This document shows positions 34,377 through 43,914 of a stretch of 64,000 nucleotides of DNA, one piece after another (position 1 is the first letter of the stretch; each line of letters starts with the position of its first letter). This stretch comes from Salinirussus salinus (lineage in GTDB: Archaea > Halobacteriota > Halobacteria > Halobacteriales > Haloarculaceae), in NCBI RefSeq assembly GCF_009831455.1, contig NZ_WOWO01000004.1, forward strand, positions 496,001-560,000, written 5' to 3'. The position numbers and the translations under genes are program-made. Under the pieces are notes generated by a model. That model was not told the DNA's origin. It did not search any database and saw only the letters and a program-made list of their open reading frames with translations.

Positions 34377-34613
34377 ATGTCGTGGTACTCGCGTGGTACT
34401 CATAGACCTGTCGCTCACTTCCTGTTGGACTTCGTTTTCGTCCATATCGAACCGCTCGGGATGTTTGAGGAGTGTCTCGTGAAACTCGGTCAGTGTCGCG
34501 ACGGAGACAATGATCTGATACTTACCCTCTAATTCCTTGACAACGATTTCGTGTGGGACGCCGGTCGCAATAACGGCGGAGATGAGTACGTTCGTATCGA
34601 GAACCGCCTTCAT
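34377..34613 (-). pseudogene. truncated PIN-domain (VapC-like) gene
   Basis: Starts MKAVLDTNVLISAVIATGVP, has the first Asp (DTN) and Glu region (LTEFHETLLK) of a PIN domain but ends after about 65 residues; the third and fourth acidic residues are missing. The reading frame then runs directly into the RHH antitoxin gene (34107-34376), giving a 168-residue fused frame. It overlaps the AbrB antitoxin gene by 4 bases, so a former AbrB-PIN pair has been cut by replacement with the RHH-RelE pair. Confidence 0.7.
34381..34401. promoter_or_regulatory. candidate RHH operator: two direct 10-bp repeats
   Basis: CGTGGTACTC occurs twice, at 34381-34390 and 34392-34401, separated by one base and placed 5 bp upstream of the RHH antitoxin start on the reverse strand. 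Closely spaced repeats next to the own start codon are the usual binding site of such antitoxins. Confidence 0.55.
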
Positions 34614-34873
34614 CCATCGGAGCCTCGCGCCTCGTGGACCAATTCGTTGACCTCCTCCATCGAGAGATCCACCCTCTCGGCTCGCTTCTCGACCCGCCGT
34701 TGGAACTCTTCGACGGACGGCAGGTCGAGTTTCTTCAAGACGAGTCCGTAGTCGGTCGGCACGAGCATCAACTTCGTCCCCTGTTCGAGCCCGAACTGCT
34801 CGCGCAACCGGCTGGGGATCGTGATCTGTCCCTTCGATGTCACGGTGGTTATTTCAGGATCATCGGCACTCAT
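34610..34873 (-). CDS. AbrB/MazE-type antitoxin
   Basis: An 87-residue protein with a swapped-hairpin AbrB domain: ITTVTSKGQITIPSRLREQF and LEQGTKLMLVPTDYGLVLKK, then an acidic tail VEEFQRRVEKRAERVDLSMEEVNELVHEARG. It overlaps the PIN gene start (34610-34613), as in AbrB-VapC pairs. The PIN partner is truncated, so the antitoxin may now be orphaned. Confidence 0.82.
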   Translation of the reverse strand: MSADDPEITTVTSKGQITIPSRLREQFGLEQGTKLMLVPTDYGLVLKKLDLPSVEEFQRRVEKRAERVDLSMEEVNELVHEARGSDG

Positions 34874-34990
34874 CGGGTACTCCTGTGTAAGAATTCCTTA
34901 CGCAACGGCTTGCATCCACCGACCGTCACTCTGGGTTTTCCGCTCAGTACCCGGTGTTTCCCCGTGCCCGATACGGACCCGGCCCGATGG

Positions 34991-34997
34991 GTTTATG
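34991..34997 (+). promoter_or_regulatory. TATA-like box for the STT3-like gene
   Basis: GTTTATG lies about 25-31 bases before ATG 35022 in GC-rich DNA. That spacing favours the start at 35022 over in-frame ATGs at 34995 and 35010. Confidence 0.45.
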
Positions 34998-35021
34998 CGC
35001 CGGACGGAGATGAAACCCTAC

Positions 35022-37409
35022 ATGAGCGACGCCGAGCGGGTCGCCGCCCTCCTGGACGAACGGCCGGACCTGGCGGACCCGCTGGCGTCACTACTCGACG
35101 TGGATGCGGAACTGGACACCTGGACGTTCGAGGACATCCCCGTCGAATCCGGCCCGTTCGGCGAACTCGTCGGCCGCGGCATCGTCGAGAAAGTCGACGG
35201 GGAGTACCGGCTGGCCGACCCCGAGGCCGTCCGGGCAACCCTCGACCGCAGCGAACCCGCAGATGCGATTGACGGGGCTACCGGGAACGGAGATACGAGC
35301 TCGCCGGCTGTCAGCAGCCCTGACGTCGACCTCTCGCTCCCAACCCTCGCGGTCGACCGTCGGCTCCTCCTCACGCTGGGGGGCGTCCTGCTCTTTCTCG
35401 CGCTGACGCGGACTGTCTTTGCCTTCCCCAGCGTGTTCCGCGACCAGGTGGTGCTCTCGGGGAACGACCCCTACTACTACCGGTACTGGGTCGAGCAGCT
35501 GCTGGCCGGGGGCGGCGACCTCTCGCCCTCGGCGTTGCCGGGCGTGGTCGCGAAGGGGGAGCCGCTGATGGTGACGACGCTGTGGGCGGCGAGCGCACTG
35601 CTAGGCGGGTCGGTGACCGCCGCGGGCTGGGTGCTCGCATGGTATCCCGTCGTCTCCGCGGTCATCGCAGGCGCGGCGCTGTACCTGGTGACGACGCGAG
35701 TCACCCGGGACCGTCGGGTGGGGCTGGCCGCGGTCGTGATGCTCGCGACCCTCCCTGGACATGGCTACCGGACGAGTCTCGGCTTTGCCGACCACCACGC
35801 CTTCGACTTCATCTGGCTGGCGCTCGCGTTGCTAGCGTTGCACAGCGTGCTCGCCCGGACCGACTCCTGGCGCGACGCCGGGACGTGGCTCGCAGCTGGT
35901 GGGTTGGGCGTTGCGGTCGCCGCGCAGGTACTGTCCTGGGAAGCGGGACCGCTGCTCATCGCGCCCATCGCGGTGGCCGCCGCGGCGCTCGTTCTCGTCG
36001 ATGTCCGACTGGAGCGGGACCCGCTGCTGTGGGGCCTGCCGCTGCTCGTGGGGCTCGGGCTGGCGAGCCTGCTGACCGTGGGCGCCCACGAGACGTTCAA
36101 CTGGCACACCGACGTGGTCACCGCGGCGCCGCCGTTGCTCTTCGGGGGTGTTGCCGTGGTGGTCGTCCTCGGAACAGCCGCCGCCCGGACGGGCCTCTCC
36201 TGGCGCGTCGTCGCCGGGGGGTACGTCGCTGTGGCCGTCGCCGGGCTGCTGGGGGTGCGCTACGGGCTGCCAGACTTCTGGGCCGAGGCGTCGAGCGGCG
36301 TCCAGCGGATCGTCGCGCCCCGCGATATCGTCGAAACCGCGCCGCTGTTCGGCGAGGGCGCGGGCTGGCTGTTGCTGTTCGGGCTCCTGCTCGTGGTCGG
36401 CGTCGCCTACCTCGCGTGGGCCACCCGGGCGCTTGCTGGTGGGGACCGGCACTGGGCCGCTCCGGCCGCCTACGCCTGGATACTGCTTGGCTTGAGCTTC
36501 TTTTCGATCCGGTTCGGTGGGGAGACCTCCATCCCGCTCGCGGTCTTCGCGGCGCTTGGCTTCGTCCACATCGCCGAGCGGGTCGACCTGGCGAACCGGC
36601 CGGCGCCGTTCCGCGAGGCCGGGGGCGCTCGTGCGCAGGCCGACGGTGGACGCCGACCCGGGGATAACGAGTCGCTCGTTGATTTCTCGTGGCCCGACGG
36701 CCGGGCCTTCGCGTCATTGCTGGTGCTCGGGCTCCTGCTCTGTGGGCTCGGGCTGATGCAGGTGCCCATCAAGACCGGCCAGCTGACGATCACCGATGAG
36801 ACGTACGAGACCGCAACCGAGATCGACGCCTACGCCGCCGGCCAGAATCTCTCGGACTCCGAGAGTTACGTGCTGAGCCAGTGGGGGCGCAACCGCGTCT
36901 ACAACTACTTCGTCAGCGGGGAATCGCAATCATTCGGCTACGCCCGCCAGCAGTATCCACAGATCCTCAACGCCGAACCGGGGTCGGCCCCACCCGGAAG
37001 AGTCGGCTTCGTCGTCGCCGACCCCGCGGGCAACTGGTCGGAGGGTTCGGTCCACGACCGGCTGATGAGCTACGGCGAGGGCGCCTCGGGGCTGGCCCAC
37101 TACCGGGCCGTCGCGCGCGCCGGTGAGACGCGTGCCTTCGCCGCCGTTCCGGGCGCGAACGTGACCGGGGAAATAGAGGCGAACGTGACGACGGCGACGC
37201 TCGTGACCGACGTCCGCGTGCCGGGCTGGGAGTTCGCCTACGCCCGCGAGACGAGCGTGACGAACGGCTACTTCGCCACACGCGTCGCCCACCCCGGCCA
37301 GTACCGCGTGCTCGCCGACGGGCAGGAACGGGAGACGCTGGTCGTCCCCGGGGACGCGGTGCTGAACGGGACGCGAGTCGACGCCGGGCAGGCCGGCGGT
37401 GAAGGCTGA
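35022..37409 (+). CDS. STT3-like oligosaccharyltransferase, archaeosortase-associated type
   Basis: The 795-residue protein has a soluble winged-helix-like N-terminus (residues 1-105), then about 13 membrane segments and a C-terminal soluble domain. STT3 features: GNDPYYYRYWVEQLL (147-161, DxD-like metal site), GHGYRTSLGFADHHAFDFIW (about 247-266), SWEAGPLLIAP, and WGRNRVYNYFVSGESQSFGY near residue 625. The catalytic-fold WWDYG motif of AglB is not present in that region. It resembles the haloarchaeal STT3 homologues seen with archaeosortase (TIGR04154). It likely moves a lipid-linked glycan onto a surface protein. TGATG couples it to the next gene. Confidence 0.8.
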   Translation: MSDAERVAALLDERPDLADPLASLLDVDAELDTWTFEDIPVESGPFGELVGRGIVEKVDGEYRLADPEAVRATLDRSEPADAIDGATGNGDTSSPAVSSPDVDLSLPTLAVDRRLLLTLGGVLLFLALTRTVFAFPSVFRDQVVLSGNDPYYYRYWVEQLLAGGGDLSPSALPGVVAKGEPLMVTTLWAASALLGGSVTAAGWVLAWYPVVSAVIAGAALYLVTTRVTRDRRVGLAAVVMLATLPGHGYRTSLGFADHHAFDFIWLALALLALHSVLARTDSWRDAGTWLAAGGLGVAVAAQVLSWEAGPLLIAPIAVAAAALVLVDVRLERDPLLWGLPLLVGLGLASLLTVGAHETFNWHTDVVTAAPPLLFGGVAVVVVLGTAAARTGLSWRVVAGGYVAVAVAGLLGVRYGLPDFWAEASSGVQRIVAPRDIVETAPLFGEGAGWLLLFGLLLVVGVAYLAWATRALAGGDRHWAAPAAYAWILLGLSFFSIRFGGETSIPLAVFAALGFVHIAERVDLANRPAPFREAGGARAQADGGRRPGDNESLVDFSWPDGRAFASLLVLGLLLCGLGLMQVPIKTGQLTITDETYETATEIDAYAAGQNLSDSESYVLSQWGRNRVYNYFVSGESQSFGYARQQYPQILNAEPGSAPPGRVGFVVADPAGNWSEGSVHDRLMSYGEGASGLAHYRAVARAGETRAFAAVPGANVTGEIEANVTTATLVTDVRVPGWEFAYARETSVTNGYFATRVAHPGQYRVLADGQERETLVVPGDAVLNGTRVDAGQAGGEG

Positions 37410-39376
37410 TGGCCGCCGAGGGGGAGCGTGAAGGCGGACACGAATTCGGGGGCGTACGCTGGCGTGACAGCACCCGGTGGCGAGCGCGTGCGGTGCGGGT
37501 CCGCGACCTGGTCTTTGGGGACCGGGTCGGGCTGGCGGTCTTTCTGGGGGTGGTATGCTTTGCGGGGCTGTACTGGCGAGCGGACGTGTTCATCACCGAC
37601 AACCTCACGCTGATCGAGACGCTGTCGGCGATGAGCGAGGGACAGCTGTGGGTCGAACCCGCGACGGGCAACTACTTCGACGCGCCGGGGACGGTCGTCC
37701 AGGACGGGCTCGTGTACGGACGCAACTACGGCCAGCTCGCGCTCTCGCTTCCTGTGTTGTGGCTACTGCAGGGGGTCACTGCGGTCGCGAACCTCCACCT
37801 TGCGCTGACGGCGCTGTGGCACCTGGCGCTGCTTGGTCTCATTCTTGTACTCGGGCGTGTGTACGGCCGCGAGCGACTCGCGCGGCTGGGCGGGGCGGCC
37901 GTCGTGGGTGTCTCCTTTCTTGTCAATCTCACGTTGCTCAGGCAGTTTCTTGACCCGTCGCTACCGCTGATCGCCCTCCAGATTTCGACGCTGCTGGCGG
38001 CTGGACTGGGTACGGTGCTGTTGTATCGGTTGCTGGCCTGGCAGCATAACCGTCGGCTTGGCGTGTTGGCGGGCGCAGCGGTAGTTGTCGTCTCGCCGGT
38101 GGGGTTCTGGGCGACGATTCCGAAGCGACACGTCTTGGTGGCGACGCTGTGTGTGGCCGTCCTCTATCTGTTCGCGCGCAGCCGGGAGCCGAGCGGGCGG
38201 TCGTGGCCGCTGGTCGGCGCGGTGCCCGAACGCCGCGCGCTGATGTACGCCTGTATCGCGCTGATCACGTGGGTGCACGCCGCCGAGGGGCTGTTCGTGT
38301 TCCTCGCGGTGGCGGCCTTCGACCTGCCGACCGCGCCCGCGAACGACCGCCGGACGCTCGCCTTCCTGGGTGTGGTGTTCGGACTCGCGATGGTGCCCTT
38401 CTTCGTGACGAATCTGCTGGTGGCCGGGAGTCCGGTCGAGCCGCCGCGCGGCCTCTACTCCCAGGGGCTGGCCGCCGACCTCGGCGGTGACGGTGCGGCT
38501 GGTGGTGGAAGCGGAGGGGGCGGTGGTGGCAGGGGGAGTGGTACCGGCAGAAGCGGTGGAGGTGGCACCGGATTCATCGACGGCCTCGTCGGCACCGTCA
38601 CCGGCTTCGTCTCCGATTTCTTCCTCGTGACGGCTGCCGCCTACGTCTTCTCGTTCGTTCTCGGGATCGTGACGGACGGGCTGTCCGCGGTCGGCGACAC
38701 GCAAACCCTCTACCACGCGTTCGTCCGCAGCAGCGGCGAGGCCATCGGCGGTAACCCGCAGTTCCGCGGGATCAACCTCGCTGTTCTGGAGTCGATGCCG
38801 CTGCTCGGCGCGCTCGGCGGCGCGGTTGCTGCCGGCGGGAGCTGCGTGGCAAACGGCTCACTGGAGCGCCTGCGCGGCGTGACCGCCACGGACGGCCTGG
38901 CCGTCGGGATGTGTCTCGCGCTCGCGGTCATCTACCTCGACCGACTGCCGCTGCAGGTCCAGATCAACGCCCGGTACGTCCTGCCGGTCTACCCGCTTGC
39001 GCTCTACCTGGTTGCCCGGATGGGGCCCGTCAGGCGGATCGTCGATATTGCCCTCGGTCCGATACTGTGGACCTATGCCGCGGGGGTGCTCGTTGGAACC
39101 CAGTTGTTCGTCGTCTACGTGGCTGTTCGGGGGCTCTCGGTCGCGGAGGCCGCGCAGACCCACGCACTGGTAGGGATCCTCGCGGCCGTGCTCCTCTTCG
39201 TGGCGCTTCTCGCGTATCTTGCCGATGAACGGCTCCAGACGCCCGCGGCGGCCGCGCTCGGCTTCGCCGCCGCGACAGGGACTGCCTTCCTGTTGCTCAC
39301 CGGGCTGGACTACTTCGGCTTTCTCGGAAACTACGTGTTGCCCGTCGCCGGCGCCGTCGTGGACGCGTTGGCGTGA
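37409..39376 (+). CDS. polytopic GT-C-like membrane protein
   Basis: The 655-residue protein has about a dozen transmembrane segments with an acidic first loop (ADVFITDNLTLIETLSAMSEG), the position of the metal or base motif in GT-C glycosyltransferases. Residues about 350-385 form a long Gly-rich loop between membrane helices. It starts at the ATG overlapping the stop of the STT3-like gene (TGATG), so they form one operon. It is likely a membrane glycosyltransferase or glycan-transfer helper. I do not recognise a named family with certainty. Confidence 0.65.
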   Translation: MAAEGEREGGHEFGGVRWRDSTRWRARAVRVRDLVFGDRVGLAVFLGVVCFAGLYWRADVFITDNLTLIETLSAMSEGQLWVEPATGNYFDAPGTVVQDGLVYGRNYGQLALSLPVLWLLQGVTAVANLHLALTALWHLALLGLILVLGRVYGRERLARLGGAAVVGVSFLVNLTLLRQFLDPSLPLIALQISTLLAAGLGTVLLYRLLAWQHNRRLGVLAGAAVVVVSPVGFWATIPKRHVLVATLCVAVLYLFARSREPSGRSWPLVGAVPERRALMYACIALITWVHAAEGLFVFLAVAAFDLPTAPANDRRTLAFLGVVFGLAMVPFFVTNLLVAGSPVEPPRGLYSQGLAADLGGDGAAGGGSGGGGGGRGSGTGRSGGGGTGFIDGLVGTVTGFVSDFFLVTAAAYVFSFVLGIVTDGLSAVGDTQTLYHAFVRSSGEAIGGNPQFRGINLAVLESMPLLGALGGAVAAGGSCVANGSLERLRGVTATDGLAVGMCLALAVIYLDRLPLQVQINARYVLPVYPLALYLVARMGPVRRIVDIALGPILWTYAAGVLVGTQLFVVYVAVRGLSVAEAAQTHALVGILAAVLLFVALLAYLADERLQTPAAAALGFAAATGTAFLLLTGLDYFGFLGNYVLPVAGAVVDALA

Positions 39377-39384
39377 ATCTCGTG

Positions 39385-39391
39385 TTTTTTT
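39385..39391 (+). terminator. T-tract terminator candidate
   Basis: Seven consecutive T, 9 bases after the stop of the GT-C-like gene, in GC-rich DNA. T-tracts terminate archaeal transcription without a needed hairpin. The rest of the gap to 39710 has no gene I can recognise. Confidence 0.45.
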
Positions 39392-39679
39392 GATGAAGGG
39401 GCCTTGGGATCGGGTAGCCTGAGAGTAGTAAGAACACCCCGGCTGCTCGGGAGAGCGCCGATCTCCCGAACCCAGCGTATTCGGAAGATGCGGATGTCTT
39501 CCGCAGCCATCAGAATCGCGGTGCGGTTCTGAGGATCCGGAACCGCTGTGAACGTCTCTTTCAGCCCCACCCGGCACGAGTGGTTTAAACGGATGGAGCT
39601 GGAAGGCCAGACTGGTCTATTTGCTGGATTGAATCGTCTTTTCGTTGGAATACAACTGGCTGTGAGTATGACACAGGAC

Positions 39680-39685
39680 TTATAC
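39680..39685 (+). promoter_or_regulatory. TATA box for the sugar transferase
   Basis: TTATAC ends 25 bases before the ATG at 39711, supporting that start over the ATG at 39699. Confidence 0.55.
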
Positions 39686-39710
39686 TCGGTCGTTCAGTTT
39701 GAGGGAACGA

Positions 39711-41153
39711 ATGACCTCCGGGTGGCGGTACCGGTTCGCTAGCGTTTCGGGGGCGGTCGTGCTGACCGCCGTCGCCGTGACGGTGGCGAACTATCCGGCC
39801 ATCCAAGACGCCTTCGCGATGGTCCCTTTCCTCGGTCGGCCCGCGCCGACCGTCCTCTCGAACGGGGAACTCACCTTCGCGCTGTTGACGATGCTGGCGG
39901 CCGTGTTCGTGACCGTCTGGCCTCTGTTCAAACCCCAGCCCCGACGGACTCTCGATACCATCTTTCTCACGGAGAAGCGCCTCGGCGTTGCGCTGTTGGG
40001 GATGGCCGCGCTCGGTTACTTTGACTACACGTTCCGGCTCCCGCGGAGTACGCTCCTGCTGACTGCCGCGGCACTGTCCGCCCTGTTGCCGGTCTGGATG
40101 GTCGCAATCCGGCGCCGCCCCTCCCAGCAGTCCCGGGCGGTGCTGGTCGGCGACGACACCGAGGCGATGCGGGACCTGCTTGAGGCGACCGACCTGCCCG
40201 TCATCGGCTACGTCGCGCCGCCGAGTCCCTATCAGCGTGAGGGGGCGCCCTCCCGCGGGATGGCTGACGGGGGGCGGCTGGAGCAGACGAGTGCCTTCGG
40301 CGAGATGTCGCGACTGGGCGGTCTGTCGCGGCTGGAGGAGGTGCTCGTCGAGGAGGACGTCGACACGGTACTCGTGGCCTTCGCGGAGTCCGACCGTGCG
40401 GAGTTCTTCGGCGCGCTGGATACCTGCCACGAGTACGGCGTGTCAGTGCTGGCGCATCGGGCGCACGCGAATCACGTCTTGACACAGGGGATCAAGGACA
40501 GCGAGGAACTGGTCGAAATCGACCTGGAGCCGTGGGACTGGCTTGACCACGTCGCTAAGCGAGCTTTCGACGTGGCGTTCGCGGGCGGTGGGCTACTCGT
40601 GCTCTCGCCGGTGATTGCGGTTATCGCCGTCGCGCTCAAACTTGACTCACCGGGGCCGGTGTTGTACAGCCAGGAGCGAACCGCGGAGTTCGGGGATACG
40701 TTTACTATCTCCAAATTTCGGAGTATGGTGCCGGATGCGGAGTCCGAGACTGGTGTGAAGTTGTCTGAAGAGGACGCTGGTGGCGTTGACCCGCGGGTGA
40801 CGCGGGTGGGAAAAGTGTTACGACGGACGCACCTTGACGAGATCCCCCAACTGTGGTCTATTCTGATGGGTGACATGAGCGTGGTCGGCCCACGTCCCGA
40901 GCGGCCGGAGTTGGATGCGGACATTGAACGCGGTGTTGAGGATTGGCCCAGCCGGTGGTTCGTCAAGCCTGGGCTGACGGGCCTAGCACAGATCAACGAC
41001 GCGACCGGCCACGAGCCCGACCGGAAGCTACGCTACGATCTGGAGTACATTCGCAAGCAGTCATTCTGGTTCGATGTTAAGATCGTGATCCGGCAGGTCT
41101 GGCAGGTATTGGGCGACGTGGTGGCGACTATCCGGTCGCGGAGTTCCGAGTAA
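39711..41153 (+). CDS. polyprenyl-phosphate sugar-1-phosphate transferase (WbaP/PglC superfamily)
   Basis: The 480-residue protein has the long-form architecture: four N-terminal membrane segments (about 10-125), a Rossmann-like middle domain (SRAVLVGDDTEAMRDLLEATDLPVIGYV, 137-165), and the C-terminal catalytic domain with KRAFDVAFAGGGLLVLSP, SPGPVLYSQERT, FTISKFRSM, and the Asp-Glu pair in THLDEIPQLWSILMGDMSVVGPRPERPE. The enzyme would start a lipid-linked glycan by transferring a sugar phosphate to dolichyl or polyprenyl phosphate. Likely the first step of the glycan made by this locus. Confidence 0.9.
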   Translation: MTSGWRYRFASVSGAVVLTAVAVTVANYPAIQDAFAMVPFLGRPAPTVLSNGELTFALLTMLAAVFVTVWPLFKPQPRRTLDTIFLTEKRLGVALLGMAALGYFDYTFRLPRSTLLLTAAALSALLPVWMVAIRRRPSQQSRAVLVGDDTEAMRDLLEATDLPVIGYVAPPSPYQREGAPSRGMADGGRLEQTSAFGEMSRLGGLSRLEEVLVEEDVDTVLVAFAESDRAEFFGALDTCHEYGVSVLAHRAHANHVLTQGIKDSEELVEIDLEPWDWLDHVAKRAFDVAFAGGGLLVLSPVIAVIAVALKLDSPGPVLYSQERTAEFGDTFTISKFRSMVPDAESETGVKLSEEDAGGVDPRVTRVGKVLRRTHLDEIPQLWSILMGDMSVVGPRPERPELDADIERGVEDWPSRWFVKPGLTGLAQINDATGHEPDRKLRYDLEYIRKQSFWFDVKIVIRQVWQVLGDVVATIRSRSSE

Positions 41154-42105
41154 CGACCCTCTTGCTTGGCAGTACGGCACCGACCGGTGTGCTGTGATCC
41201 GATTTGAGTATAGTATCGTGGCGCAAATGTCGGCAGCTGAAATTTGATCCGTCACGACATGTCTTCTGGATGTCATAATCTACTTCCTTGATCACTAACG
41301 AGTTCACGTCGATTAAGACGGTCGTCTTCAGCGATTACAAGGACCAGTTCGCGTGATCACGGCAGTGATAGCTCGTTTGATCACGCTCGAAGCCGATTTC
41401 ACCAATGCTGCTTTACATTCTAGCCCGCCTATCCGCCGAGGCACAGAGCGGGAGGCGGGATTTACACATCCGGTATTCTTGTTCCAGTCGACGGACGAAA
41501 CTGTAGTGCGGCGGCTTGTTGAACTCAAACACGGCGAGTACACTGGATATCTCGTCGAGGTAGTCCTGAGTCTGATGGAGACTTTATTCTAGCTCGACGT
41601 GGAACAGAATCAACGCGATATGTGCCTACTTTTTGAACCCGCTGCCACCGTCCGGGGCAGGGGTACGTCTGGCTCATCCACATGCTGCTTGGAAAATTTC
41701 GACACATCCAGCCTAGCTATCTGAACGATGCCACATCGACAGACTACGTTCATTTTCTGGCCAATCCGACGAGCTCTTTCTATGAGAGCGTTTGGGACTG
41801 CGGTCAATCGGCGGCAAAACACGCCGAGTACACTCAGACCACCGTTCCCTTATCGAAATTAGCCCGGATACGTTCTTTTGAAGACGCTTTGTGAGGGAAT
41901 GAGAATAGACCTTCTGGGTATTCCGCTATTGCGGTAATCACTCCCGCCGTTTGAGCCCGTGAATAGTACCGTGAGTTCGGTGAGGCTGTACCTCATTTAC
42001 AACATCAAACAGTGCGTCAAGCTGTGAAACCCTCCTCCATGTAGCGATTTACTGGAGCCCAACAGACCAACGCTGATATATGTCGGCAGTAAAATCACAC
42101 GAACA
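41154..42105. other. gene-free, lower-GC stretch
   Basis: About 950 bp with no convincing gene. Short frames (41353-41592 forward, 41682-41894 forward) have no recognisable family and no gene-like composition; they are probably decayed genes or mobile-element leftovers. The GC content drops visibly compared with the left part of the window. TATA-like GATATATG at 42075-42082 serves the ABC gene. Confidence 0.45.
42075..42082 (+). promoter_or_regulatory. TATA box for the ABC exporter
   Basis: GATATATG ends 23 bases before ATG 42106, consistent with a leaderless start. Confidence 0.55.
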
Positions 42106-43914
42106 ATGAGCGATGGGGGAGTGACTGACCGTCGGGAACAACTCCGGGCACTGGTTCGGGTGGCCCGGTACCGTCCGGCGTTCACTGCGGCGATTGTTGG
42201 GGCGGGAGTATTTGCGGCTGCGTTGGAAGCAGTTGGGCTGAGCTTCATCCTGCCGATCGTTGAGATCGTCCAATCTTCCAGTGATCCCGCGGCCGAGGCC
42301 GATGGCGTGCTGGGTATGTTTGTGGCAGTCTACCAGACGTTAGGTATCCCTTTTACACTGGGGTCGGTTGTGGTCGGGGTGAGTCTGGTGCTGGCTGTCC
42401 GCTGGACGTTAACATTTATCGTGCGATGGCTTCGTGAGTCGCTCGCATTCAACTACATGCGGGATCTACAGACCCGATCATTCGACAATGCTCTTGATGC
42501 GTGCATTGAGTACTTCGACCACGAAGGATCAGATGACATTCTGAATGCGATCGTGACACAGGCCGAGTACGCGGGACGGGTCATCCGGCATGTCGTTGTT
42601 TTTCTTGAACAGTTTTTGCTGAGTCTCATGTATCTCGTGATCGCATTCGTGATCGCGCCATTGCTGACCCTATTCACTGCCGTGTTCCTCGGTGGGCTTT
42701 CGGTCGTGTTTCGGTACGTTCTGGAACCAGGATATGATATCGGTGACCGGGTGGCCGACGCGAATGAGCGAGTTCAGGAGGCCGCCCAGGCTGGCACTCA
42801 GGGTATCCGGGATACCAAACTGTTCGGACTGCAGAGCGAACTCTTTAGTGACTTTTTGGATGCAGTTGGTCAGTTCGCTAAATCAAGTATCAAACTCCGT
42901 CGGAACCAAGAGGCAATCAAGAGTTTTTATAGCCTTCTTACAGCAATCTCGGTATTTGCTTTGATCTACTTGGCTATAGCTTTCATGAACATGTCACTGG
43001 GGTCGCTCGGTGTTTTCCTGTTCGCGATGTTCAGACTCGGTCCGAAAGCGAGTGCTCTCAACTCGAAGTTATACCAAATCGAAAATACCCTCCCGCACTT
43101 GGTCCGGACACAGCAGTTCATTGACGAACTTGAGCGGAATCAAGAACTAGACGTGGATCGAGAACCGGTTCCCGAATCGGTGGAGTCGGTCGAGTTTGAC
43201 GATGTGCGATTCTCGTACCAAGGACAGGATGACGAGGCTCTGGCGGGCATTTCGTTCAAGTTCGAAAAAGGTGATTTTATCGGTTTCGTGGGTCCGTCTG
43301 GTGCAGGGAAATCAACCATTGTGTCACTACTAACGCGCCTGTACGAGCCAGATACGGGGAACATTCGAGCGAACGCTCGCTCGATACACGAGATGGATAT
43401 TAACGAGTGGCGGTCCCAGATTGCGGTTGTCCGGCAAAATCCGTTTATTTTCAACGACACCCTCCGATATAACCTCACCATCGGAAATCGGGATGTGTCG
43501 CGGGACGAATTGGATGAGGCAGCACGTATTGCACATGTTGATGAATTTTCCCAGGATCTGCCCGATGGCTACGACACCCAACTAGGCGACGATGGGGTAC
43601 GTTTGTCTGGCGGTCAACGACAACGTGTGGCCTTGGCACGAGCATTGCTGAAAGAGGCTGATGTACTGGTTCTTGACGAAGCGACGAGTGATCTTGATTC
43701 GGGTCTTGAGAAAGATGTGCAGAAATCTATCGAAAACATGGACCGAGATTACGCAATTGTCGGAATTGCCCATCGGCTGTCCACAGTCATGAATGCAGAT
43801 CGAATTTATACTGTCGATGATGGAAAAATAATTGAGGCTGGCCGTCATGAAGAACTCATTGAAACTGATGGCCAGTACGCTGAACTATACAATATTCAGT
43901 CACAGAGTAACTGA
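42106..43914 (+). CDS. ABC transporter, fused membrane and ATPase domain (MsbA/PglK-like lipid-glycan exporter)
   Basis: The 602-residue half-transporter has six transmembrane helices (about 30-330) and a nucleotide-binding domain with Walker A GPSGAGKS (about 400-407), signature LSGGQRQRVALARALL, Walker B VLVLDEATSDLD and switch His in GIAHRLSTV. This is the type I exporter of MsbA/PglK type, a good candidate flippase for the lipid-linked glycan made by neighbouring enzymes. Its TATA box is 24-31 bases upstream. GC is lower than in the core region. Confidence 0.9.
   Translation: MSDGGVTDRREQLRALVRVARYRPAFTAAIVGAGVFAAALEAVGLSFILPIVEIVQSSSDPAAEADGVLGMFVAVYQTLGIPFTLGSVVVGVSLVLAVRWTLTFIVRWLRESLAFNYMRDLQTRSFDNALDACIEYFDHEGSDDILNAIVTQAEYAGRVIRHVVVFLEQFLLSLMYLVIAFVIAPLLTLFTAVFLGGLSVVFRYVLEPGYDIGDRVADANERVQEAAQAGTQGIRDTKLFGLQSELFSDFLDAVGQFAKSSIKLRRNQEAIKSFYSLLTAISVFALIYLAIAFMNMSLGSLGVFLFAMFRLGPKASALNSKLYQIENTLPHLVRTQQFIDELERNQELDVDREPVPESVESVEFDDVRFSYQGQDDEALAGISFKFEKGDFIGFVGPSGAGKSTIVSLLTRLYEPDTGNIRANARSIHEMDINEWRSQIAVVRQNPFIFNDTLRYNLTIGNRDVSRDELDEAARIAHVDEFSQDLPDGYDTQLGDDGVRLSGGQRQRVALARALLKEADVLVLDEATSDLDSGLEKDVQKSIENMDRDYAIVGIAHRLSTVMNADRIYTVDDGKIIEAGRHEELIETDGQYAELYNIQSQSN

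Noticed and set aside
34107-34613. Single 168-residue PIN-RHH fusion protein as a genuine gene
   Set aside because: PIN half lacks essential residues, and the RHH part has its own start and operator-like repeats; more likely a truncation junction.
35022-37409. Canonical AglB
   Set aside because: The WWDYG motif is absent; the protein is STT3-like but best described as a paralogue.
41353-41894. Two short forward ORFs in the gene-free stretch
   Set aside because: No recognisable domain, low quality codon pattern, no start signal; probably decayed DNA.
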